In this document: piece after piece, positions 1 through 9,144 of the stretch
How positions within the stretch are numbered: position 1 is the first letter of the stretch
Layout: each line of letters starts with the position of its first letter
DNA from: JACCZX01 sp963829995
GTDB taxonomy: Bacteria > Pseudomonadota > Gammaproteobacteria > Burkholderiales > Burkholderiaceae_F
Assembly (NCBI GenBank): GCA_963829995.1
Contig: CAWHKW010000022.1
Location: 1-64,000, forward strand
Direction: 5' to 3'
DNA length: 64,000 nt
The notes under the pieces: model-generated
Seen by the model: only the letters and a program-made list of their open reading frames with translations
Told to the model about the DNA's origin: nothing
Database searches by the model: none
Translations under genes and position numbers: made by a program

Positions 1-654
1 ACAAGGAACTCGAGCTCGCACGAGCAGCGGTTCAACGGCGATTCAAGGACGCGAGAACTATGAGACATGGCGCAAGAGTTTTGGCTTGGACGACCTGGCC
101 TTGAGCCAAGCCTTGCGCACTGAAGTGTTGGTGGGGCGTGCACAGATGGCACTGCTGAAGGATGTACGTCCGAGCGAAGCTCAAGTTCAGGCCTACTACG
201 AGTCGCACAAAGCAGAACTGAAGACGGCCGATGTCGTCCGCCTGCAGGTGATGGCCGTGCCGGACAAGGCGCTCGCCGAGCGTCTTGTCGAGGCTTTAAA
301 GAAGGGTGAAGACTTTGGCCGTCTGGCTGCTCGAAAGCGGCATAAAGGGGTGCGTTGGATCGAAAGTGAAAAGTTCGCCGGGGTCGGTACGACCGCCTGC
401 CGAAGGAAGTCCGTGAGGCAGTGAGCACGCTCAAGGTCGGTCAGGCCCATGCGCCGATCAAGAGCGGCGACGAGTATGTGATCGTGCGTCTGGCCGAACA
501 ACATCCGGGACACGCAAAGAGTTTGGACGAGGCGCGGCCTGAAATAGAGCAGGCGCTGTTGCGTGCGACCCAGCGTCGGCATTTGGCGCAGTGGATGTCG
601 GAGCGGCATAAGGCGGCAAAAGTTGAAATGCTGGGTGACGCTACGCAGCGATGA
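1..654 (+). CDS. PpiC/SurA-type peptidyl-prolyl isomerase, 3' part, two frame breaks
   Basis: This is the C-terminal part of a parvulin-type peptidyl-prolyl cis-trans isomerase, a periplasmic folding factor; its 5' end lies outside the window. The reading frame starts in frame 3 (KELELARAAVQRRFKDART), moves to frame 2 near base 60 (YETWRKSFGLDD) and to frame 1 near base 373. Each break is explained by one missing base. After the second break the text reads RRGRYDRLPKEVREAVSTLK, then VGQAHAPIKSGDEYVIVRL, which is the usual ending of a parvulin domain. The middle segment (PSEAQVQAYYESHKAEL) resembles the helical SurA/PrsA linker that precedes the isomerase domain. Family assignment is good; SurA itself versus another PpiC protein cannot be decided from the fragment. 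Confidence 0.7.
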
Positions 655-1171
655 GTGATCGCCATGCGAAATACGAGTCCCCGCGAGTAAGCGTCGCAGC
701 TGTCGTGAGTAGCTAGGAAGCGCCGCCAGCGGACACAGCCCTTTCGCGTAAGCAAACGGAACATTGAGTCTCCCGCAAGCCACAGCATAAAAAAGGTGGC
801 CTTTCGGTATCCCGACTTTCCCCTTTGCCTTTGTTCGAGCCGATATCTGACGGCAACGAGCGGTCTGTGCAGCCCATAGAAGAGCTAACCGCCCCGCGCG
901 CACCGGCCGGAGCGCTACGGCGCTAGTTGGATTCGGCCCGACCGCTCAACTTAACTTGGCTGGCCGCCCGCGTGGATCGTTAGCGGCCTGTTGAACTCGC
1001 GGCACCGACGCCTGACGATCTGCAACGCTTCTTTGATGCGATGGAAGTGCCAGACTCTGAGTGAATGTGGCGATGAGGTCTCTGAATGGCCAGAAAGCAT
1101 TACCGATGCAGGTCGCATGAAACCAGAGCGCCGAAATCAGTCCGTTGACGACCTCTTCGCAGACAGCAAAC
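655..1171. other. Intergenic stretch with no recognisable gene
   Basis: About 520 bases separate the isomerase stop from the tricorn protease stop. Short open frames exist on both strands, for example a 62-codon one at 991-1179 on the plus strand, but none resembles a known family or has a convincing ribosome binding site. A small hairpin with a TACG loop (AGCGC-TACG-GCGCT) lies near 911-924, without a T tract. I see no RNA gene, repeat array or mobile element end here. Confidence 0.4.
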
Positions 1172-4100
1172 TCATTTGATCGCAGATTCGGCGGTTTTTC
1201 TGACGGCTTTGGAGGCGCGCTTCGATAGGGGCGGCCGTGGCAACACCGGCCTTGTCCCAAACGCCGGTTTAAAGAGGCCGCGTTCTACAAGCTCAAGCGC
1301 CGTCGCTATAGCTGTCTCCAACTGTCGGTCGCTCTTGGCTGCAGCGTCTTGCGGTGCATTGTCTACCACCACGTCGGGATCCGTACCGTAGTTTTCGACC
1401 CCCCAGCCGACGTCGGAAAACCAGAACGAGAATTCAGGCTGCGTGGTCTGCGTCCCGTCGACGAGGTTATGACGCGGATTGATGCCAATCACTCCGCCCC
1501 AGGTGCGTGTTCCCACTAGCGGTCCGAGCTTCATCAGCTTGAAACCGTGCGAAAAGATATCTCCGTCCGACCCGGAGTGTTCATTTGTCAGCGCTACCAC
1601 CGGCCCTGCGACTGCCTCGTCCGGATATGACATCGGCCGGCTCCAGCGCGATACGTCGTAACCAATGCGACGGCGCGCGACCTTCTCAAGCAGCAGTGCA
1701 GAAACATGGCCGCCGCGGTTGTAACGAACGTCGACGATCAGCGCGTCGTGTTCGCACTCCGTGCCGAAATATCTATGGAACTCGGCGAAACCCGCTGCCA
1801 TCATGTCGGGTAAATGCAAGTATCCGACGCGCCCTTGGGAGCGCTCATGCACGAATGTTCGATTGCGCTCGACCCACTCGCGGTAGCGTGCGGGAACTTC
1901 ATCGTTCAAGGTGGTCAGCGTGACAACTCGGGTCGTGCCGGCATCAGCTGCCTTCAGTGTTACCTCAACCTTGGCCGCAGCCTGGTGAACGAGTAGGGCT
2001 TGCGGCGGCCGCTCGCGCGAAACCTTCTGCCCATTGATGGCAACGATCCGTTCGCCAACCTGGGCCTCGACGCCGATCGCATTCAGTGGTGAATCAGAAC
2101 CAGCCTCCCAAGGGTCGCCGCTGACGATGTGAGTGATTTCGTAGCTGTCCTGCTCAGGGTCGAAGCGCAGGTCCGCGCCCAGGTAGCCGAGGGCCACTGA
2201 AGGAGGCCGCCGGTGATCGCCGCCGCTCTCATACGCGTGCGAAGTGCCGAGCTCGCCCTGCATTTCCCAGATCAGGTCAGACAATTCGCCGCGCGTAGCT
2301 ACACGCTCGAGCAGCGGTGCGTACATTGCATACACCGACTGCCAGTCAATGCCGGACATGTCCTCCACCCAGAATTGATCGCGTTGCAGGCGCCACACTT
2401 CGCGCAGCATTTGCCGCCATTCGGCGCGCGGATCCACTGATAGGCGAATCCGGTTCAGATCGATCCAACCTGATTCGCGCGATGGCTTGTCGGCGTCCTT
2501 GTCGGGAGCTTCGTGATTGCGCTCACGCTTCGACCGTACCGGCAGGGCGCGCAGACGCTTGCCATCGCGATACAGCACGGTCGAGCCATCGTGAGTGACT
2601 TCAAATGTGTCCACGCCATCGACGATCGGTTCGGCGTGCAGCGTTTGCAGATCGAACAGCTCGAGCTTTCCCTTTTCCTCCTTGTGGCCGCCGCGCCCGT
2701 GCGCGCCGACAATCGGCGCAATGCTCCAGACGACTTTGTCATCCGCGGCAGCAGCGATCTTGGCGAAGCGATTCTCCGTCACCGGAAAGGCGGCAGTGCG
2801 CGCGGCGATGCCATCTAAGTCCACTCGCACTTCAACCGGCGCTTCGGTCGTTGCGACATCTTCCTGGTGGCGCCGTTTAATCAGGCCTTTGGGTTCGGGT
2901 TCAAAAGGGGGACGGCCGCGCGCCTGCAGGGCGATCACGTAAGGGCGCGCCGCACGCGGAAAGCTCAATTCGAACTGGACACTGTCGTAGACCGGATCGA
3001 ACGTGCGCAGTGACAGAAAGTACAGATACCGTCCGCCCGGATCGAACGATGGGCTGAAATCGCGAAACTCAGGTTGCGTCACCATAGTGCTGGTCTGGGT
3101 GGCCAGCGAATAGAGCTTGATCGCCTGGTGGCGCGTACTGGTAGCGAATGTGTAGGCGAGCCAACCTCCATCTGGCGACCACGCCAGATCTTCGCTCTGG
3201 CCGCAGTCACTGCGATCGACTGGAAGCAGGGTATTGCTTTCAAGATCGCCGATCAGCACTTCGTTACGGTGATTTGTGAGTGCGATACGACGGCCCTTCG
3301 GTGCCGCGCGCATTGCCATGACGCGGCCGATGTCCCACGGCAGCTCGCGCGGTGAATCGGCCTCGAACACCACGACGCGCTCGTCACCTGATGCATCGCT
3401 GATCGCCACCACCGTTGCACCGTCGTCGAGCCATTGCCCGTGCCGATACCGCACGCCATCGGCAGCGCCTAGCTGACGCACGGCACCTTCCCACAGTGCG
3501 AATGTGAAGAGCTTGCCGCGCACATCGATCGCCAAGCTGTGACCAGCAGGATGTCCATGAAACGGACCCAAGTGATCCTCGGCCTTCACGAACTTTCGCA
3601 CCGCCTGCGTCCGGTGCGACAGGATCTGAACATCCAGCTGCTTGCTGCTGTCGGACGATGGGTCGAACAGCCAGAGATCCGCGCCACACTGATACACAAT
3701 GCGCTTGCCATCCGTCGCGGCGTGGCGGGCGTAGAAGGTGTCGTGATCAGTGTGTCGGTCCAGGTCCGAACCGTCGGGCAGACACGAATACAGATTGCCG
3801 ACACCTTCGTGATCCGACAGGTAGTACACACGGCCGTCGATCCACATCGGGCTGGTGACGTTGCCGCCGATCTCGTTCATCCGGCGAAACTCCCCGCTGC
3901 CCTTGACGTCGATCCACAGATGGCCCGCCGTTCCACCTTTGTAGCGCTTCCAGCGTGCGGGATCCGCCGTGTTGCGGCCGATGATCTTCAGTCCGTTTGG
4001 ACCCAGCGCAAGATGGTTGACCTGTCCTAGCGGTAGCAGCTGAGGAGCGCCGCCGTTGGGATCGAGTGTGTATGCCCGGTAATTGCGAAAGAAAGGCTGA

Positions 4101-4426
4101 CCGTAGGTCGTGACAAACAGGATGTGGCCCTCAGGTGTCCAGCCGCGCACCATCGTGTCGGGCCCGAGCCAAGTCATGCGTCGCGCCAATCCGCCGTCAC
4201 TGGCCATCAGATAAACCTCGGCGTGTTGTTCATCGCGACTGACGAACGCGATCCAGCGACCGTCAGGCGACAGGCACGGTGTCGAGGGTTCCGACAGGCC
4301 AGCAGTCAGCCGGCGTGCAATACCACCCGAAGCGCTGACCTGCCAGATGTCATCGTCAGTAACGAAAACAATGCGGTCTCCCAATACAGTGGGGTGGCGC
4401 AAATACGCCTGGTTATCTTTGTGCAT
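1172..4426 (-). CDS. Tricorn-type protease (peptidase family S41B)
   Basis: A 1084-residue homologue of the tricorn core protease, a large cytosolic peptidase that degrades oligopeptides released by other proteases. The architecture is an N-terminal beta-propeller (about 1-320, with repeats such as LSPDGRWIAFVSRD), a second propeller (about 330-640), a C1 helical domain, a PDZ domain (GERIVAINGQKV) and a C2 catalytic domain. The catalytic set is visible: His730 in GTSHAY, Ser953-Asp954 in HSGSDGD and Glu1011 in GVENYGTDPD. These lie 12-16 positions before their Thermoplasma counterparts (His746, Ser965, Glu1023), so the length is normal (1071 in Thermoplasma). No signal peptide is seen. The ATG at 4426 has no obvious Shine-Dalgarno sequence. 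It is divergent from the TIR gene. Confidence 0.93.
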   Translation of the reverse strand: MHKDNQAYLRHPTVLGDRIVFVTDDDIWQVSASGGIARRLTAGLSEPSTPCLSPDGRWIAFVSRDEQHAEVYLMASDGGLARRMTWLGPDTMVRGWTPEGHILFVTTYGQPFFRNYRAYTLDPNGGAPQLLPLGQVNHLALGPNGLKIIGRNTADPARWKRYKGGTAGHLWIDVKGSGEFRRMNEIGGNVTSPMWIDGRVYYLSDHEGVGNLYSCLPDGSDLDRHTDHDTFYARHAATDGKRIVYQCGADLWLFDPSSDSSKQLDVQILSHRTQAVRKFVKAEDHLGPFHGHPAGHSLAIDVRGKLFTFALWEGAVRQLGAADGVRYRHGQWLDDGATVVAISDASGDERVVVFEADSPRELPWDIGRVMAMRAAPKGRRIALTNHRNEVLIGDLESNTLLPVDRSDCGQSEDLAWSPDGGWLAYTFATSTRHQAIKLYSLATQTSTMVTQPEFRDFSPSFDPGGRYLYFLSLRTFDPVYDSVQFELSFPRAARPYVIALQARGRPPFEPEPKGLIKRRHQEDVATTEAPVEVRVDLDGIAARTAAFPVTENRFAKIAAAADDKVVWSIAPIVGAHGRGGHKEEKGKLELFDLQTLHAEPIVDGVDTFEVTHDGSTVLYRDGKRLRALPVRSKRERNHEAPDKDADKPSRESGWIDLNRIRLSVDPRAEWRQMLREVWRLQRDQFWVEDMSGIDWQSVYAMYAPLLERVATRGELSDLIWEMQGELGTSHAYESGGDHRRPPSVALGYLGADLRFDPEQDSYEITHIVSGDPWEAGSDSPLNAIGVEAQVGERIVAINGQKVSRERPPQALLVHQAAAKVEVTLKAADAGTTRVVTLTTLNDEVPARYREWVERNRTFVHERSQGRVGYLHLPDMMAAGFAEFHRYFGTECEHDALIVDVRYNRGGHVSALLLEKVARRRIGYDVSRWSRPMSYPDEAVAGPVVALTNEHSGSDGDIFSHGFKLMKLGPLVGTRTWGGVIGINPRHNLVDGTQTTQPEFSFWFSDVGWGVENYGTDPDVVVDNAPQDAAAKSDRQLETAIATALELVERGLFKPAFGTRPVLPRPPLSKRASKAVRKTAESAIK

Positions 4427-4742
4427 GCAATTGGTTGTCGAGTGATGTCGCGTGCTGAGAGATTGAAGTCTTCACACTACAAAAGTAACGATGTCTGCAA
4501 GTACGTGCGCAAACACCACAGGAAACAGCTTGCGGGTGCGCAGGTAATACAGCCGCATCCAGTCCGAAGCCTAATACCCAAACCGCGCATGACGGGAAGT
4601 GACGTTTTCTAGCACGTTCCTCTGAAGGCACCTACTGGGCAACGGCGCGCGAATATTCAACAGGCAATTTGGAACTTTTTCCCATTGCGCTAGTTGATCG
4701 GCGGGCGTCTTATAGGCGCAGTCTTCTGTTGAGAGAGCCATC
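4427..4742. promoter_or_regulatory. Divergent intergenic region between tricorn and TIR genes
   Basis: These 316 bases must carry the promoters of both flanking genes, which point away from each other. A TTATAG hexamer near 4709 could be a -10 element for the TIR gene, but no well-spaced -35 is evident. A GAGAGAG ribosome binding site lies at 4731-4737, five bases before the TIR start codon. I see no gene, RNA or repeat here. Confidence 0.4.
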
Positions 4743-5843
4743 ATGCGAGGGATTTTCATCAGCTATCGCCGGGACGATTCCGAAGGGCAGGCGGGACGCC
4801 TGTTCGATGACCTGAGCGCGCACTTTGGGCGCAATGCCGTTTTCATGGATGTGGCGGGCATCAAAAAGGGGCTGGATTTTCGACGCATCATCGACGCGCA
4901 CGTCGCATCGTGCGGCGTATTGCTGGTCATCATCGGCAAACGATGGTTGAGCGCGGCGGACAGCAAAGGCAAGCGGCGTCTGGACGACGTCAACGATTTC
5001 GTACGTCTGGAGACCGCAGCGGCACTGTCGCGCGACATCCCGGTCGTGCCGGTCCTTGTTCAAGACGCTGTGATGCCGAACGCGCAGGATCTGCCTGACG
5101 CACTGAAGGAACTCGCGTTTCGTAACGGCACCGAGCTCACGCACGCTCGCTGGGATTCGGACGTGAAGTTGCTGATCGAAGACATCAGGCCGTATCTTGA
5201 AACGCCCCCGACGGGCGCGCTTGCATCGCAGTCGACCCCCGAGCCATCGCCGGTCTCCTCCACGCGTGGCACTCCGCCGGAAAGTGCCCGACGCTCGAAG
5301 AGCCGCTCGGTGTGGGCGGCGGGAGGCGTCGCAGTCGTCGTCGGCACCGTCTCGATATTCGGCTATCACCTTTGGCAAGACTCTCCCGCGCCGCAAAACC
5401 ATACCTTGGCCGCGGTGCAAACCGCGCCGGCCGCCGAGACACAGCGCAGGGCTGATGACACGGCCGCGACGGCGCTTGTCGCCGTCACGCCGGCCCCGAA
5501 AGCCGCAGCGGAACTCGACAAGGTGGACCCCGCGGCAGCTCAGGCAGAGGCCGCAAAAGCCGTCGCCGCAAAAGCTGCCGCTGCACGGGCCGCCACTGAG
5601 GCCTCGGCCGCACGGGCAGCATCGGCAAGGGCTGCAGCGGCACGGAGAGAAGCGGAGGAAGCACGCAGGCGTGAGGAGCTCGAACGCTCAGCGCAGCGCG
5701 CGGAGGAACAGCGCAAACGAGACGAGGAAGACAGGCGAATCGCACAGGAGCAAGCCGAGAGAAAGCGGCTTGCCGCAGAACAAGCGGCCGCAGCCAGGAT
5801 GCTTGCGGAAATCGCTGCCGCGGTTATCGGCAGCCGACGATAA
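4743..5843 (+). CDS. Membrane-anchored TIR-domain protein with Ala-rich coiled-coil tail
   Basis: A 366-residue protein in three parts. Residues 1-150 are a bacterial TIR domain of the TIR_2 type, opening with FISYRRDDSEGQAGRL; Glu90 in FVRLETAAAL sits where the NAD-cleaving glutamate of enzymatic TIR domains is expected. Residues 190-210 form one membrane helix. The preceding ARRSKSRS suggests by the positive-inside rule that the TIR domain is cytoplasmic and the tail periplasmic. Residues 255-355 are an alanine/arginine/glutamate-rich coiled coil resembling the TolA stalk. TIR domains signal or hydrolyse NAD+; the role of this combination is unknown to me. The gene stands alone, with no adjacent SIR2, STING or other defence partner. 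The start is set by GAGAGAG at 4731. Confidence 0.85.
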   Translation: MRGIFISYRRDDSEGQAGRLFDDLSAHFGRNAVFMDVAGIKKGLDFRRIIDAHVASCGVLLVIIGKRWLSAADSKGKRRLDDVNDFVRLETAAALSRDIPVVPVLVQDAVMPNAQDLPDALKELAFRNGTELTHARWDSDVKLLIEDIRPYLETPPTGALASQSTPEPSPVSSTRGTPPESARRSKSRSVWAAGGVAVVVGTVSIFGYHLWQDSPAPQNHTLAAVQTAPAAETQRRADDTAATALVAVTPAPKAAAELDKVDPAAAQAEAAKAVAAKAAAARAATEASAARAASARAAAARREAEEARRREELERSAQRAEEQRKRDEEDRRIAQEQAERKRLAAEQAAAARMLAEIAAAVIGSRR

Positions 5844-5869
5844 AGCGCGGGCAGTCGAGAGTCCAACTC

Positions 5870-6275
5870 TCAGTCGGGCAAGATCGCAGTTACCTCGATC
5901 TCAACCTTCGCCTGGGGCTCTATCAGCGCAGCGACCTGCACAGCCGTCATGGCGGGATAGGTCACGCTTCCGTCCGCGACCATCAGTTCTCGATACGCGG
6001 CACCGATCTCAGCAAGACGCGCCACGTACTCGTCACGACTTAGGAGATACCACGTCATGCGTACGATATGTTGCGGCCCGGCACTGGCCTCTGCCAGCAC
6101 AGCTGAGCACGTTGGACAGCGCTTGCCGCACCTGGCCGACCAGATCATCGGTTTCGAACGCGCTCTGCGCGTTCCATCCAATCTGCCCGGCGACTGCGAT
6201 CATCGTGCCGCGCGCGGCAATGCCGTTCGCGTAGCCACGCGGCCGGGGCCAGGCGGGCGGCTGTAATGTGTTCAT
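5870..6275 (-). CDS. RidA/YjgF family protein, one frame break
   Basis: RidA-family proteins are small trimeric enzymes that hydrolyse reactive enamine/imine intermediates; some relatives work inside aromatic catabolic pathways. The N-terminal half reads MNTLQPPAWPRPRGYANG, AARGTMIAVAGQIGWN and LVGQVRQALSNVL. The C-terminal half, in another frame, reads AEASAGPQHIVRMTWYLL and YPAMTAVQVAALIEPQAKVE, and is colinear with the family. Removing one extra base at about 6101 restores a single protein of roughly 134 residues. The gene ends an apparent kynB-kynU-kynA-ridA operon, 10 bases after kynA, which suggests it handles an unstable imine produced during tryptophan or anthranilate breakdown. The frame break is probably an assembly error. 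Confidence 0.85.
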
Positions 6276-6285
6276 AGATCGCGCT

Positions 6286-7074
6286 TCACAAGTCCGTCCT
6301 AACCTTCCATAGCTCAGGAAACAGCACGACGTCGAGCATCTTGCGCAGGTACGCCACGCCGCTGGTGCCTCCGGTGCCGGTCTTGAAACCGATGATGCGC
6401 TCGACGGTCGTTACATGCCGAAACCGCCACACACGAAATGCATCCTCGAGATCGACCAGCTCTTCGGCGAGCTCATACAGCTCCCAGTGCTCACGTGGCG
6501 CTCGATAGACCGCCAGCCACGCCCGCTCGACCGATGCGTCGGGTGCGTAGGGCTCACGAACGTCGCGTTCGTTAATGTGCGAATCGATCGCGAAACCGCG
6601 GCGCCCGAGCAGGCGGATCGCCTCGTCGTAGAGCGACGGCGCATCGAGCGCACTTTGCAGCGCCGAATGAATTGGCGTCTGTTCGTGCGGTTTCAACATT
6701 GCCGAAGCCTTGTTGCCAAGCACGAACTCGATCTCGCGGTATTGCCATGACTGAAAGCCTGAGCTGGTGGACAGATATGGCCGGATCGCGCTGTACTCGC
6801 TCGGCGTCATCGTCGCCAGCACGCTCCACGCATGCACGAGTTGTTCCATGATGCGCGACACTCGCGCCAGCATCTTGAACGCCGGCGGCAGATCGTCGGC
6901 TCGAATCGCATCCCGCGCCGCACGCAACTCGTGCAGTGCGAGCTTCATCCACAGTTCGCTGGTCTGGTGCTGAATGATGAACAGCAGCTCGTTCGGATCT
7001 GGCGAGCGGGGATGCTGCGCGTTCAAGATCGAGTCGAGCGCGAGGTAGTCGCCGTAGCGGATGTCGCTCGTCAT
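6286..7074 (-). CDS. kynA: Tryptophan 2,3-dioxygenase
   Basis: This heme enzyme opens the indole ring of L-tryptophan to N-formylkynurenine, the first step of the kynurenine pathway. The 262-residue protein has the substrate-binding segment LLFIIQHQTSELWMKL with His36, Arg113 in QYREIEFVLG, the proximal heme ligand His220 in WRFRHVTTVERIIGFKTG, and the GTGGTSG loop. I chose the ATG at 7074, two bases after the kynU stop. An upstream in-frame start at 7119 would overlap kynU and add residues without family counterparts. It lies in the kynB-kynU-kynA operon, followed by the RidA gene, so the whole set converts tryptophan to anthranilate and alanine. Confidence 0.96.
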   Translation of the reverse strand: MTSDIRYGDYLALDSILNAQHPRSPDPNELLFIIQHQTSELWMKLALHELRAARDAIRADDLPPAFKMLARVSRIMEQLVHAWSVLATMTPSEYSAIRPYLSTSSGFQSWQYREIEFVLGNKASAMLKPHEQTPIHSALQSALDAPSLYDEAIRLLGRRGFAIDSHINERDVREPYAPDASVERAWLAVYRAPREHWELYELAEELVDLEDAFRVWRFRHVTTVERIIGFKTGTGGTSGVAYLRKMLDVVLFPELWKVRTDL

Positions 7075-7076
7075 GC

Positions 7077-8348
7077 TCACGTCACGGTCTCTCGCGTTTG
7101 GAATTCGGCACACTGCCACTCGTGGCTGGCTAGCACGTCATGCAGCGCCAGCACCGCATCCCACACATCGGCGTAGCCGACATACAGCGGCGCAAAGCCG
7201 AACCGAAGAATGTCCGGCGCTCGAAAATCTCCGATCACTCCGCGCTTGATCAGTGCCTGCATTACCGCGTACGCATGGGGATGTGAAAAGCAGACCTGAC
7301 TGCCACGCCGCTCCGCATCATGCGGCGAAGCAAGCGATAGTTCCTGCTCTGCACAGCGCTGCTCGACCAACTCGATGAACAGTTGCGTCAACGCGACCGA
7401 CTTTGCGCGCAGTGCGTCCATCCCTGCGGCGAGCACGGTGTCGACGCCGACTTCGAGCGCGGACAGTGCAACGATCGACGGCGTACCGACGGCATAACGA
7501 TCGATCGAGGCCGCGGGCCGATAGTCCGCGACGAATTCGAACGGCGCGTGATGGCCAAGCCACCCTGCGAGCGGTTGCGCGTAGGTGTCATCGGCGATCG
7601 CGGCCAGATGCCGGTCGGCGACGAATACGAATGCCGGCGCACCCGGCCCGCCGTTCAAATACTTGTAGCCGCACCCAACCGCGAAATCGGCGCGACCCGC
7701 GTTCAAGTCAACCGGCACCGCGCCGGCCGAATGCGAAAGATCCCAGACCATCAGCGCACCGGCACCGTGTGCACGACTCGTGAGCGCCGACATGTCGTGC
7801 ATAGCACCGGTCTTGAAGTTCACGTGCGTCAGCATCACGACTGCGGTGCAGTCGTCGATCGCGGCAGCCACCTCGCCAAACTCGACCAGCTTTAACTCGT
7901 GCCCTTGACCGAGCAGGTCAATCACACCCTGAGCAACGTACAGGTCGGTCGGAAAGTTTGCTCTTTCGGACAAGATCACCTTGCGCTCACGCGATGAAAC
8001 CAGCGGCCGCGATGCTTGCAGGCGCAGCGCGGTCGTCAACACCTTGAACAGATTGATCGACGTCGAATCGGCGCATATCACTTCGTGTGCCTGCGCGCCA
8101 ATGAGCTGCGCGATCTTGGCGCCGACACGGCGCGGCAGGTCGATCCAGGGCGCTGCATTCCACGAGCGGATCAAACCCATGCCCCACTCGCGCGCGATCA
8201 CCTGGTCGACGCGGTCACGCGTAGCGCGCGGCAGTGCCCCGAGCGAGTTTCCATCGAGGTAGATGACGCCGTCCGGCAGAGCGAATTTGTGCCGATGCGC
8301 TGCGAGTGGATCGTTCGCGTCCAGGGCGATGCAGTCGTCGCGTGTCAT
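7077..8348 (-). CDS. kynU: Kynureninase
   Basis: A PLP enzyme of aminotransferase fold that cleaves L-kynurenine to anthranilate and L-alanine. The 423-residue length is usual. Visible features are the N-terminal YLDGNSLGALP motif, the phosphate-binding DSTSINLFK segment, the PLP-binding aspartate in VWDLSHSAGAVPVDL, and Lys229 in FAVGCGYKYLNGGPG, which forms the Schiff base. The start codon overlaps the kynB stop by four bases (ATGA), so translation is coupled, and kynA follows two bases after the stop. Anthranilate produced here is the probable substrate feed for the divergent CoA-dependent monooxygenase at 9145. Confidence 0.97.
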   Translation of the reverse strand: MTRDDCIALDANDPLAAHRHKFALPDGVIYLDGNSLGALPRATRDRVDQVIAREWGMGLIRSWNAAPWIDLPRRVGAKIAQLIGAQAHEVICADSTSINLFKVLTTALRLQASRPLVSSRERKVILSERANFPTDLYVAQGVIDLLGQGHELKLVEFGEVAAAIDDCTAVVMLTHVNFKTGAMHDMSALTSRAHGAGALMVWDLSHSAGAVPVDLNAGRADFAVGCGYKYLNGGPGAPAFVFVADRHLAAIADDTYAQPLAGWLGHHAPFEFVADYRPAASIDRYAVGTPSIVALSALEVGVDTVLAAGMDALRAKSVALTQLFIELVEQRCAEQELSLASPHDAERRGSQVCFSHPHAYAVMQALIKRGVIGDFRAPDILRFGFAPLYVGYADVWDAVLALHDVLASHEWQCAEFQTRETVT

Positions 8349-8971
8349 GCGAGTGCCCGCAGAACTGCCCGCACCGGGCTCGCATCACAACCGGCGATCT
8401 TCAACGGCAACGCGATCAATTCGTAGTCGCCCTCAGGCACGTCGTCGAGCACGACGCCCTCCAGAATCGCCATGCCATGCGTGCGAACGCGCTGGTGCGC
8501 GTCGAGCGTCTTGCTTTGTTCCGGGTCCAGCGACGGTGTGTCCAAACCGATCAGGCGAACGCCGTGACGATGCAGCAGATCGATCGTCTGCGGCGCTATA
8601 GCGGTGAAGTTCGCATCCCACATCGCGACCGGTGCAGTGCGATAGGTTCGCAGCAGTACGCGTCGGGGCACATCATGCAAGTGCCCGTCGATGTGCCGCG
8701 GCTCGACGACTGCACCGACGCCAATGGTGTGAACTACTCTGCATGGCCCGAGGTACGTTGCAAGAGGAACGTCGGCGATAGACTGGCCGCCGGCGTCGTA
8801 GTGCAACGGCGCATCGGTATGACTGCCGGTGTGCGGCGACAGAGTGATCTCGGAGACATTGACCGGGCAATCGGAAGACAGCGTCCAAGTCCAGCGCTGC
8901 GAGAACCTGCTGTCGCCCGGAAACACCGGAAAGCCGGGCCCGATCGCGGGCGAGATATCCCAGAGACGCAT
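8345..8971 (-). CDS. kynB: Kynurenine formamidase (cyclase family)
   Basis: Hydrolyses N-formylkynurenine to kynurenine and formate. The 208-residue protein begins LWDISPAIGPGFPVFPGD and carries the metal-binding signature HTGSHTDAPLHY (His47, His51, Asp53, His57), which defines the bacterial KynB/cyclase family. The active-site region ALLIGLDTPSLDP-like segment (RLIGLDTPSLDPEQSKTL) is also present. It is the first gene of the operon and is divergent from the CoA-dependent monooxygenase gene, so the region 8972-9144 should carry its promoter. In related bacteria an Lrp-type activator (KynR) controls this operon; no such gene is in the window. Confidence 0.95.
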   Translation of the reverse strand: MRLWDISPAIGPGFPVFPGDSRFSQRWTWTLSSDCPVNVSEITLSPHTGSHTDAPLHYDAGGQSIADVPLATYLGPCRVVHTIGVGAVVEPRHIDGHLHDVPRRVLLRTYRTAPVAMWDANFTAIAPQTIDLLHRHGVRLIGLDTPSLDPEQSKTLDAHQRVRTHGMAILEGVVLDDVPEGDYELIALPLKIAGCDASPVRAVLRALA

Positions 8972-9144
8972 AATTGATTCTAGGTGATCGCTGATCAGTA
9001 AGACATGGCGACTACTGTGACGCCTTTTCTGGCCTTTGTACTGCGCGCGTACGCGCGGCCGCTCCGAAGGGAGCGCGCCGGACTGATCGCGACGAGTGCA
9101 CGTGCGAGCGCATAGCGGTCGCGTACACGAGGAGCGTGGTTTCT
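8972..9144. promoter_or_regulatory. Divergent promoter region with a 14-bp palindrome
   Basis: This region separates kynB (minus strand) from the monooxygenase/reductase gene (plus strand). It holds a perfect 14-bp palindrome, CGCGCGTACGCGCG at 9044-9057, and just after it a 6-bp inverted repeat CGCTCC-gaag-GGAGCG at about 9059-9076. GGAG at 9131-9134 is the ribosome binding site of the downstream gene. The palindrome is a plausible operator for a dimeric regulator shared by both genes, but alternating CG sequence is also common by chance in GC-rich DNA. Confidence 0.4.

Noticed and set aside
911..924. Small TACG-loop hairpin resembling the pilA terminator
   Set aside because: Shorter stem and no T tract; two similar mini-hairpins do not make a repeat family.
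5197..6234. 345-codon Arg/Pro-rich frame over the TIR coiled coil
   Set aside because: Out-of-frame reading of the GC-rich alanine repeat region.
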